Origin: KBS50 sp042666615
GTDB taxonomy: Bacteria > Actinomycetota > Actinomycetes > Mycobacteriales > Micromonosporaceae
NCBI RefSeq assembly: GCF_042666615.1
Contig: NZ_JBHTDD010000001.1
Span: 620,001 to 684,000, forward strand
Direction of reading: 5' to 3'
DNA length: 64,000 bases
Shown here piece by piece: positions 28,331-35,573 of the stretch. The position numbers and the translations under genes are program-made. Numbering within the stretch: position 1 is the first letter of the stretch; each line of letters begins with the position of its first letter. The notes under the pieces were generated by a model. It had not been told where the DNA came from. It worked only from the letters and a program-made list of their open reading frames with translations, and searched no databases.

Positions 28331-28612
28331 TCAGTAGCGGCTCACCCGGCGGCGACCACCGACCCCGGCGACCACCGCGACGGCGATGGCCGCGAGGACG
28401 ACCTGGATCGCCAGCTCACGCCAGTCGATGCCAGCGGTCTCCGTGGCGATACCGGCGGCCCGGGCGATCACGGTGCCCAGCAGGGCAGCGCCAACGCCGA
28501 TCACCATGTGCAGCCACATCGGCATGTTCTGCTTGCCCGGAACGATCAGACGACCGAGCGCGCCGACGATGAGACCGACGACGAGCGCCATAATGATTCC
28601 CCAGAGCGTCAT
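28331..28612 (-). CDS. GlsB/YeaQ/YmgE family stress-response membrane protein
   Basis: A 93-residue protein with three hydrophobic segments and the family start TLWGIIMALVVGLIVGALGRLIVPGKQ. Members are small membrane proteins linked to general stress responses; the molecular role is unknown. The ATG at 28612 has a GGAGGAGG site upstream; the frame extends to 28708 but without family character. A strong stem-loop follows, and there is no apparent co-transcribed neighbour. Confidence 0.88.
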   Translation of the reverse strand: MTLWGIIMALVVGLIVGALGRLIVPGKQNMPMWLHMVIGVGAALLGTVIARAAGIATETAGIDWRELAIQVVLAAIAVAVVAGVGGRRRVSRY

Positions 28613-28698
28613 GTCGCCCTCCTCCTCAGGTATGTGCATGTCTTGGTTCTTGCCGTGGTGCACACGTAATTCCCGAGGGCTCAGAAATCCAAACCGAC

Positions 28699-29235
28699 CT
28701 AACGACAAACTTGTCGCGCGGCGTCCGCAACGGCCCGATCCATGGTGGCGAAGGCCAAAGGGGGAGGTTTCGCCAGATCGAACCAGGTCATCTCGGATGC
28801 CTCCGCGGCGTTGAGGCGCACCGGCCCCGCGAGTGTGGCCAGGTAGAACGTGTCCAGCACCGGGAGTGTCTCGCTCTGGTACTCGTAGCTGCCGACGTAC
28901 ATCCCGATGAACCGGCCAAGAGTGATCGCGGCGCCGAGTTCCTCACGGGCCTCACGCAGCGCGGCGTCGGCCGGATGTTCCCAGCCGTCGCAGAAGCCGC
29001 CGGGCAGTTCCCAGAGACCGGCTCGCGGCGGCACCACCCGACGCACCGCCAGGAACCGCCGCCCGTCCAGGACGATCAGGCCAACCGTCGGCCGGGCGTT
29101 GACGAAGAGCCGGTAGCCGCAGGCGGCGCAGGCGCACGGCGGTGGACCGGGCAGCGCCGCGGCGCAGCGTGGGCAGTACGCGGCACCGGGACCATGGCCG
29201 CGCACGGCACTCTCCGACCGCGCCTGCCCGGTCAC
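28699..29235 (-). CDS. Nudix hydrolase with N-terminal zinc ribbon
   Basis: A 178-residue Nudix protein. A zinc ribbon is formed by CPRC (about residue 21) and CAAC (about 37), and the Nudix box GGFCDGWEHPADAALREAREELGA (about 79-102) fits GX5EX7REUXEEXGU. Zinc-ribbon Nudix proteins of this layout resemble NADH pyrophosphatase NudC, but the NudC SQPWPFPxS motif is not seen, so the substrate is open. The GTG start at 29235 overlaps the lepA stop (GTGA), so it is coupled to lepA. Confidence 0.85.
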   Translation of the reverse strand: MTGQARSESAVRGHGPGAAYCPRCAAALPGPPPCACAACGYRLFVNARPTVGLIVLDGRRFLAVRRVVPPRAGLWELPGGFCDGWEHPADAALREAREELGAAITLGRFIGMYVGSYEYQSETLPVLDTFYLATLAGPVRLNAAEASEMTWFDLAKPPPLAFATMDRAVADAARQVCR

Positions 29236-31121
29236 TTCTTCCCGCCGGCCGCCTTGCCGCCCGCGTCGCCCGAGTCCGACGTGGACAGGGCGGCGATGAA
29301 CGCCTCCTGCGGCACCTCGACCCGGCCGACCATCTTCATCCGCTTCTTGCCTTCCTTCTGCTTCTCCAGCAGCTTGCGCTTCCGGGAGATGTCCCCGCCG
29401 TAGCATTTGGCCAGCACATCCTTGCGGATGGCGCGGATCGTCTCCCGCGCGATCACCCGACTGCCGATCGCCGCCTGGATCGGCACCTCGAACTGCTGGC
29501 GCGGGATCAATGCGCGCAGTTTGGCCGCGATATTGGTGCCGTAGGAGTACGCCTTGTCCTTGTGCACGATGGCGCTGAACGCGTCGACCGGCTCGCCGTG
29601 CAGCAGGATGTCCACCTTCACCAGGTCGGACTTCTGCTCGCCGGACGGCTCGTAGTCGAGGCTCGCGTACCCCTTCGTGCGGCTCTTGAGCTGGTCGAAG
29701 AAGTCGAAGATGATTTCGGCGAGGGGCAGCGTGTAGCGTAGCTCCACCCGCTCGGTGGACAGGTAGTCCATGCCCAGCAGGTTGCCCCGACGGCCCTGAC
29801 ACAGCTCCATCACCGCGCCGACGTAGTCACTCGGGGTGAGCACCGTTGCCCGCACCACCGGCTCGTACACCTCGGCGATCTTGCCGGTCGGATACTCACT
29901 CGGGTTCGTCACCACGACCTCGGTGCCGTCCTCCAGCACCGCCCGGTAGACCACGTTCGGGGCGGTGGAGATGAGGTCCAGGCCGAACTCCCGCTCCAGC
30001 CGCTCCCGGATGATCTCCAGGTGCAGCAGGCCGAGGAACCCACACCGGAAGCCGAAGCCCAGCGCACCGGAGGTCTCCGGCTCGTAGCTGAGCGCCGCGT
30101 CGTTGAGCTTCAGCTTGTCCAGCGCCTCGCGCAGCGCCGGATAGTCGGAGCCGTCGATCGGATAGAGACCCGAATAGACCATCGGCTTCGGGTCCTTGTA
30201 GCCGCCGAGCGCCTCGCTCGCCGGCTTCGAATTGATCGTGACGGTGTCGCCGACCCGGGACTGGCGGACGTCCTTCACGCCGGTGATGAGGTAACCCACC
30301 TCACCCACTCCGAGCGCGGCGGCCTTCTGCATCTCCGGGGAGATGACACCGATCTCCAGCAGCTCGTGGACGGCTCCGGTGGACATCATCTTGATCCGGT
30401 CCCGGGCCTCGATCCGCCCGTCGATGACCCGGACGTAGGTCACCACGCCCCGGTAGACGTCGTACACGGAGTCGAAGATCATCGCACGGGCGGCTGCCGT
30501 GGCGTCACCGACCGGCGGCTGGAACTGCCGGACGATCTCGTCGAGCAGGTACGGCACGCCCTCACCGGTCTTACCGGAGACCCGGATGCAGTCGGCCGGG
30601 TCCCCACCGATCAGATGAGCCAGTTCCTCGGCGTACTTGTCCGGCTGGGCGGCCGGAAGGTCGATCTTGTTGAGCACCGGGATGATGTGCAGGTCGTTCT
30701 CCAACGCCAGGTAGAGGTTCGCCAGCGTCTGGGCCTCGATCCCCTGCGCGGCGTCGACAAGCAGCACCGCGCCCTCGCAGGCGGCCAGCGACCGGGACAC
30801 CTCGTACGTGAAATCCACGTGCCCCGGCGTGTCGATCATGTTGAGCACCGCGGCCTCGCCCTGCCGCTCGCCCTCCCGGATCGCCCACGGCATGCGGACC
30901 GCCTGGCTCTTGATGGTGATGCCGCGTTCCCGCTCGATGTCCATCCGATCGAGGTACTGGGCGCGCATCTGCCGCTCGTCGACCACGCCGGTCAACTGCA
31001 GCATCCGGTCCGCCAACGTCGACTTCCCGTGGTCGATGTGGGCGATGATGCAGAAGTTCCGGATGGCACCGGCATCGGTGGCACCGGGAACGTTCAGGCC
31101 GGGGTCGAGCTTCGGTGGCAC
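29232..31121 (-). CDS. lepA: Elongation factor 4 (LepA)
   Basis: A 629-residue translational GTPase. G1 AHIDHGKST (about residues 28-36), G2 ERGIT, G3 DTPGH and G4 NKID are all present, followed by EF-G-like domains II, III and V and the LepA-specific C-terminal domain (AIGSRVIARETIRAIRKDVLAKCYGGDISRKRKLLEKQKEGKKRMK). EF4 acts on stalled or initiating ribosomes. A Gly/Ala/Lys-rich tail ends the protein. Start at ATG 31121, with no overlap upstream. Confidence 0.97.
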   Translation of the reverse strand: MPPKLDPGLNVPGATDAGAIRNFCIIAHIDHGKSTLADRMLQLTGVVDERQMRAQYLDRMDIERERGITIKSQAVRMPWAIREGERQGEAAVLNMIDTPGHVDFTYEVSRSLAACEGAVLLVDAAQGIEAQTLANLYLALENDLHIIPVLNKIDLPAAQPDKYAEELAHLIGGDPADCIRVSGKTGEGVPYLLDEIVRQFQPPVGDATAAARAMIFDSVYDVYRGVVTYVRVIDGRIEARDRIKMMSTGAVHELLEIGVISPEMQKAAALGVGEVGYLITGVKDVRQSRVGDTVTINSKPASEALGGYKDPKPMVYSGLYPIDGSDYPALREALDKLKLNDAALSYEPETSGALGFGFRCGFLGLLHLEIIRERLEREFGLDLISTAPNVVYRAVLEDGTEVVVTNPSEYPTGKIAEVYEPVVRATVLTPSDYVGAVMELCQGRRGNLLGMDYLSTERVELRYTLPLAEIIFDFFDQLKSRTKGYASLDYEPSGEQKSDLVKVDILLHGEPVDAFSAIVHKDKAYSYGTNIAAKLRALIPRQQFEVPIQAAIGSRVIARETIRAIRKDVLAKCYGGDISRKRKLLEKQKEGKKRMKMVGRVEVPQEAFIAALSTSDSGDAGGKAAGGKK

Positions 31122-31279
31122 GGACGGTCCGTTCTGATCGACTGGCAGGTCTGCCTCCTATGCTCCCACGCCGACCGGAGTACACGATCGCCGCAGCCGG
31201 TCCTCACTCCGGCGGCTGGCCCCGCGTCGCGGCGGCCGCCCCACGTCGCCCTGGCCAGACCCCGCGTCGTGGCGGCCCC

Positions 31280-31816
31280 TCACTCCAGCGGCGGCTCCCC
31301 GAACAGCTCCGCGAGCCGGGGCATCCGACGGCGCACCTCGTCCGCGTCGTCGAAGTCCCAGAAGTCGTCCGACTCCACCCGCTCGGCGGGGTCCACCGCG
31401 GGCGGCAGCTCGGTCGCCGTCGCCTTGGCGTACGCCCGCTGGCCGATCTCCAACATGTCGGCCGACCCGAACTCCTCCCCGGTGGTCGCCGCCTGCCGGA
31501 CCGCGGGAAGGTCGGCCAGGGAGTCCGGGTCGGCGACAGCGCGGGCGAACACCTGCCGGCCCTGGGCGATCAGCCAGCCCCGAAAGTTGTCGAAGTCGTC
31601 GGCCGAGCAGCCGCCATTGATCAGATATGCCGCTCCCCAGAGATCCGCCTGCTGCGAGGCGGTAAGCACCCGACCCAGGTGCCGGTGCCAGTCGGCTATC
31701 TGGTCCGGCTCCCCGTCGGCCAGCTCCGCGGCTGCCCGGGCGGCGATCGCGGGAGCGGCGCCGTCGTCGCCCGCCCGGGCCTGCTCGATCACGGCCCAGA
31801 AGTCGTCGGTCCTCAT
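31280..31816 (-). CDS. DUF4240 domain protein
   Basis: A 178-residue soluble protein. The opening TDDFWAVIEQAR, the LWGAAYLINGGCSADDFDNFRGWLIAQGR middle (about residues 60-87) and the DDFWDFDD-like C-terminal part fit DUF4240, a family found mainly in actinobacteria and without known function. The ATG at 31816 matches the family start; GTG 31834, six codons upstream, has a better ribosome-binding site (GGTGGTGA) and could be the true start. Confidence 0.75.
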   Translation of the reverse strand: MRTDDFWAVIEQARAGDDGAAPAIAARAAAELADGEPDQIADWHRHLGRVLTASQQADLWGAAYLINGGCSADDFDNFRGWLIAQGRQVFARAVADPDSLADLPAVRQAATTGEEFGSADMLEIGQRAYAKATATELPPAVDPAERVESDDFWDFDDADEVRRRMPRLAELFGEPPLE

Positions 31817-32003
31817 GGCCGACAAGTCTGTCACTCACCACCGACACCTCTGGCCCGCCGGTGCGTCGCGCCGGACCAACCGGTGCGTCACCCGGCCCAG
31901 CCGTGCGTCGCGCCGGCTCAGCCGGTCACCGATCGGGATTTCGGCCATCCGCCGCGGGGCAATAGGACTCCACGCTCAGCCCTTATCCCCGAGGATGGCA
32001 GCC

Positions 32004-32981
32004 ATGCAGCCGGTCCCGCCGCCCCCCGTCCCGTACGCGACGCCCACCGTCCGACCCGGTTGGGCGGACCTGCCGGCGGAGCTGCGGATGGCCATCGAGG
32101 AGCGGCTTGGTGAGCCGGTCCGGGCCGACCAGGGCGCCGCCGGCGGCTTCACGGGCGGCGTCGCCACCGTGCTGGAGACCGCGAGCGGCCGGGTCTTCGT
32201 GAAGGCGGCCCCCACCACCGGACAACCACACATGGCTGACTGGTACGCCCGGGAGGCGGCGGTGACCGCGGCGCTGCCCGCCGACGTACCCGCGCCCCGA
32301 CCGCGCTGGACGATGAGCGCCGCCGGGCACGCGGTGCTGTGCCTGGACGCCGTGGACGGCCACTCGCCCGCTCTGCCCTGGCAGACCGACGAACTCACCG
32401 CGTCGCTTACCGCGTACGCCCGGGCGGCGGCCGCGCTCGCCGATCCACCCGCCGAACTGACCGCTGTCGGGCTACCCCGACTAGCCGATCTCGCCCGCAG
32501 CGACCTGTCCTGGTGGCGGGAGGTGGCCAGCGGACGGGAGCCGGCGCCCCCACTGCCGCCGGCCGCGCGAGACCGGGTGAGCGAACTCGCCGACCTGGAG
32601 GCACTCCTCCCGGAGTACGCGGACACCGGCGGCGTCATCCACTGCGACCTACGGGCCGACAATGTTCTCGTCGACCGGGCCGGCTCGGCCTGGTTCTGCG
32701 ACTGGACCTGGGCCTGCCACGGACCGGCCTGGTTCGACCTGGCCGGTCTGCTCGTCGGCGGCTACGCCAGCGGTCTGCCCGTGGATGAGATCTTCGCCTC
32801 CCATCCGGTGGGCCGGGACGTTCCCCCGCAGGCCCTCGATGCCACCCTGGCCGCCCTGTCCGGCTATCTCCTGACCGGGGCCAATCCGGCCTCCGCCGCT
32901 CCGGCTGCGCTGCGGGCACACCGGCGGTGGAGCGGCGGCACCACGCTGGACTGGTTGATCCGGCGTCGCGACTGGCGCTGA
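32004..32981 (+). CDS. Aminoglycoside phosphotransferase (APH) family protein
   Basis: A 325-residue protein kinase-like phosphotransferase. The catalytic loop HCDLRADNVLVD (about residues 213-224) and the metal-binding DWTWACHGPAWFDLAGL motif are present, with the phosphate-binding Lys in VFVKAA (about residue 70). Families of this type phosphorylate antibiotics, sugars or amines; no resistance profile can be inferred. The ATG at 32004 lies 9 nt after GAGG; an ATG at 31995 in the same frame is possible. It reads towards rpsT. Confidence 0.8.
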   Translation: MQPVPPPPVPYATPTVRPGWADLPAELRMAIEERLGEPVRADQGAAGGFTGGVATVLETASGRVFVKAAPTTGQPHMADWYAREAAVTAALPADVPAPRPRWTMSAAGHAVLCLDAVDGHSPALPWQTDELTASLTAYARAAAALADPPAELTAVGLPRLADLARSDLSWWREVASGREPAPPLPPAARDRVSELADLEALLPEYADTGGVIHCDLRADNVLVDRAGSAWFCDWTWACHGPAWFDLAGLLVGGYASGLPVDEIFASHPVGRDVPPQALDATLAALSGYLLTGANPASAAPAALRAHRRWSGGTTLDWLIRRRDWR

Positions 32982-33148
32982 ACCGGGACTGGTTGACCCG
33001 GCGTAGCCCCTGGCCCCGAACGAGCGCCCGTTTTGGCCCGTGGCCAGCCGGCCTGGTAGCCTGGCTCCTCGCGCATGGCGACGGACGGTCGCCCGCGCGA
33101 TCTTCCAGACCAACCAGAATCATCGAGCTACCAGGACGAGGCTGTCGC

Positions 33149-33415
33149 GTGGCGAACATCAAGTCCCAGATCAAGCGCAACCGGCAGAACGAGAAGCGCC
33201 GGCTGCGTAACAAGTCGGTCAAGTCGTCGCTGAAGACCGCCATCCGCAAGTTCCACGAGGCGACCGAGGCCGGAGACACCGCGAAGGCGACCGAGCTGAT
33301 GCGGTCCGCCTCGAAGCAGCTGGACAAGGCGGTCAGCAAGGGCGTGATCCACCGCAACCAGGCCGCGAACCGCAAGTCGTCGATCGCCAAGCGGCTGAGT
33401 TCGCTCTCCGCCTGA
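33149..33415 (+). CDS. rpsT: 30S ribosomal protein S20
   Basis: An 88-residue, highly basic protein with the S20 signature ANIKSQIKRNRQNEKRR at its N-terminus and the C-terminal HRNQAANRKSSIAKRL. S20 binds 16S rRNA in the body of the small subunit. The GTG at 33149 follows AGGACGAGG. A terminator-like hairpin lies 24 bp after the stop. Its position next to holA and comEA-comEC matches mycobacteria. Confidence 0.97.
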   Translation: MANIKSQIKRNRQNEKRRLRNKSVKSSLKTAIRKFHEATEAGDTAKATELMRSASKQLDKAVSKGVIHRNQAANRKSSIAKRLSSLSA

Positions 33416-33437
33416 GCGGTCGCGGCTCAGCGCCGAT

Positions 33438-34046
33438 TCACCCCCGAGCGCCACGCGGCGCCGGGGGTGTTTGTCGTGCCTGCCGGACACGATCCACCAC
33501 GAACGGCGGCCCGACCGGGCCAGAAACGGCGGCATCGGGGGCGACGGACCGCCGGGGTCGAGACGGCGGAGACGGCGGCACGATCCGCCGGGACGGCGGG
33601 CGGTCGACTGCCACCGGAAGTGCCGGTATGACGCTTGTCGCACGGTGATCGGCGGGCGGGTGATCGGCGGGCAGCGTCCGCCGGGGCACGGCGGCCCGAC
33701 CCACCGCCGGCGCCATCTGTCGACGGAATCGTTCGCGTTCCTTCTGCGGTACCCGGGCCGCGGACCGGGCCACCGCCGCCGCCACCTCGTCGTTGAGCTT
33801 GACCAGTGCGGCCACCGTGGCCGGCAGCACCAGAACGGTCCACCAACTCACCAACTCGGCCAGCGCCAGCAGCAGGGCAAGAATGATCGAGCCCTCGAAG
33901 AACATGAAGCAGAGCACGGCGCCCGGGTCCACGTGGCGAAGCCCGAGCGTCCGCGAATAGAGCGGACGCTGCCGCTCCTGCTCCCGGGACAGGGCCATCC
34001 GGCGGACGCCGGGGATCTCCCATGACGGCCGGTCGTCTCCGCTCAT
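33438..34046 (-). CDS. Hypothetical membrane protein
   Basis: A 202-residue protein with one long or two close hydrophobic segments (about residues 44-80: VLCFMFFEGSIILALLLALAELVSWW and VLVLPATVAALV), a charged middle helix (LNDEVAAAVARSAARVPQKERERFRRQMA) and a disordered Pro/Arg-rich C-terminal half. I know no function for it. The ATG at 34046 is chosen with GAGG 9 nt upstream. Its last codons run through the rpsT terminator hairpin, so the C-terminal tail may be under RNA rather than protein selection. Confidence 0.7.
   Translation of the reverse strand: MSGDDRPSWEIPGVRRMALSREQERQRPLYSRTLGLRHVDPGAVLCFMFFEGSIILALLLALAELVSWWTVLVLPATVAALVKLNDEVAAAVARSAARVPQKERERFRRQMAPAVGRAAVPRRTLPADHPPADHRATSVIPALPVAVDRPPSRRIVPPSPPSRPRRSVAPDAAVSGPVGPPFVVDRVRQARQTPPAPRGARG
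33439..33474 (+). terminator. rpsT terminator hairpin
   Basis: CACCCCCG (33439-33446), bulged A, GCGCC, loop ACGC, GGCGC, CGGGGGTG (33462-33469), then TTTGT: a 13-bp stem with a short T-run, downstream of rpsT and inside the 3' end of the converging gene. Confidence 0.85.
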
Positions 34047-34082
34047 GCCCACGCCCCTCGGCTCACGCCCACATCCGTCGGC

Positions 34083-35198
34083 TCACGCTCCGGAGCGGCC
34101 GGAGCCGCCCCGACCCGTGCCAGATCGACCAGTAGCGGACCGACTGCCGCCGGAGCGTCCGCTCACCGACCGGTCCGTCGTTCCCGGGGCCGCCCCGCCG
34201 CCGCGAGTCAGCCCGACCGGTGCGGCGGACCCGCCCACGGTGTCTCGTGCCCCGGCGACGGCGAAGACCGCCCGTTCCAGCGCGTACCCCCGGTCGTCGG
34301 CACCGCCCTTGACGGCGGCGTTGCACTCGGCGGCGGCCCGCATGGCGGTTGCCAGCCCCTCGGCGGTCCATCCCCGACCCTGTTTCTGCGCGCGCTCCAC
34401 CTTCCACGGCGGCAGGCCGAGCCCGCTTGCCAACTGGTACGGGCTGCCTCGCCCGGCGGATGCCACCCGGGCCACGGTCCGGATCCCGTCGGCGATGGCG
34501 TCCGCGATGGGCACCGGGTCCACACCCACATGCAGCGCCCACCGCAATGCCTCCAGCGCCCCCGGCACGTCGCCCACCATCGCCGCGTCGGCCACGGTGA
34601 AACCGCTCACCTCCGCCCGGCCCCGGTAGTAGCGGGCCACGGTCGAGGCGTCGATCCGGCCGTCGGTGTCGGCCACCAGTTGCGAGCAGGCGGAGGCGAG
34701 TTCCCGCAGGTCGTTGCCGACCGCGGCGAGCAGCGCCTCGGCGGCGTCATCGGAGCACCGGGCGCCGGTGCGACGGAACTCCTCCCGGACGAAGGCGACC
34801 CGGTCCCGGTGACCCTTCAGCTTGGCGGCCGGGATCACCGTCGCACCCGCCGACCGGAGGCCGTCCGCGAACGCCTTTCCCTTCGCCCCACCCGCGTGTA
34901 CCACGACGAGGTGGACCTCGGGGTCCGGATTGGCGGCGTAGCCGAGGAGTGCGGCGGCCAGGTCCTTGCGGACGTCCTGGCCGGCGCGCAGGATCAGCAC
35001 CCGCCGACCGCCGAACAGCGACGGACTCACCATCTCGGCCACCTCGCCGGGAGTCAGCGTGCCAGCGGCGTACTCCCGCACATCCACATCCGGGTCGAGC
35101 CGCCGAGCCGTCTCGATCGCCTCCGCGACCGCCCTGCTGGCAAGGAGTTCCTCATCGCCGAGGACGAGAATGACGGGGGGCAGGCTGGCGCTGGTCAC
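34083..35198 (-). CDS. holA: DNA polymerase III subunit delta
   Basis: A 371-residue delta subunit, which opens the beta sliding clamp in the clamp loader. The N-terminal fold (PPVILVLGDEELLASRAVAEAIE), the FGGRRVLILRAGQD strand and the C-terminal collar region (YQLASGLGLPPWKVERAQKQGRGW) are typical. A Ser/Gly/Arg-rich tail of about 45 residues follows the folded part. The GTG at 35198 is used. Confidence 0.94.
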   Translation of the reverse strand: MTSASLPPVILVLGDEELLASRAVAEAIETARRLDPDVDVREYAAGTLTPGEVAEMVSPSLFGGRRVLILRAGQDVRKDLAAALLGYAANPDPEVHLVVVHAGGAKGKAFADGLRSAGATVIPAAKLKGHRDRVAFVREEFRRTGARCSDDAAEALLAAVGNDLRELASACSQLVADTDGRIDASTVARYYRGRAEVSGFTVADAAMVGDVPGALEALRWALHVGVDPVPIADAIADGIRTVARVASAGRGSPYQLASGLGLPPWKVERAQKQGRGWTAEGLATAMRAAAECNAAVKGGADDRGYALERAVFAVAGARDTVGGSAAPVGLTRGGGAAPGTTDRSVSGRSGGSRSATGRSGTGRGGSGRSGA

Positions 35199-35429
35199 CG
35201 CGCCATACTCGCACGTGCGCGCGGCACATCAACCCTGGTCAGGCCATTCTCCACAGTGCTCCCGCAATTAGCGCATATCCCGGCATTTGCCGCCATTGAC
35301 GCGACATCGATCGCGACGGTGGGCCCATCACAGGCCCGAACCGCGAATCCCCGACCCGCACGGACCGGAGCATCCCTCGTTGGCCGGTAGACGCCGGACT
35401 ACAGCAGATGCATCGGGCCTGACCTGCAA
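35199..35429. other. Intergenic stretch with no supported gene
   Basis: Part of a 344-bp gap between holA and comEC, visibly less GC-rich than its surroundings. Reading frames are short and lack starts (one 33-codon frame ends on the holA GTG). No hairpin, tRNA or repeat was recognised. It must contain the holA promoter. Confidence 0.5.
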
Positions 35430-35573
35430 TCAGTCTCGCGGCGCGCGGTGCTCGATGATCCATTGCTCGACGTCCCGCCGTCGCCAAACCTTCCCCATGC
35501 GGAGAACGGCGACTGGATCGGGGAACCCTTTGGATGTCGTGATCACGTTGGCGCGCTGCCGGCTGTGCTCGCT
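35430..35573 (-). pseudogene. Truncated AlpA/excisionase-like HTH gene remnant
   Basis: A frame without a usable start encodes the C-terminal 47 residues of a small HTH protein. It begins within the recognition helix (SRQRANVITTSKGFPDPV), continues with AVLRMGKVWRRRDVEQWIIEHR and ends in a normal stop. This matches the second half of the actinobacterial AlpA/MerR-like family (the G-x-V-W motif and the following helix), which is found in phage excision and small regulators. The N-terminal half is missing and the frame runs into the 3' end of comEC, whose last codons overlap it in another frame. The likely origin is a deletion joining comEC to a former neighbour gene. Confidence 0.7.

Noticed and set aside
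35195..35293. A 33-codon frame with CANC ending on the holA GTG (GTGA overlap)
   Set aside because: No Shine-Dalgarno sequence, lower GC, and a competing frame of similar quality covers the same bases.
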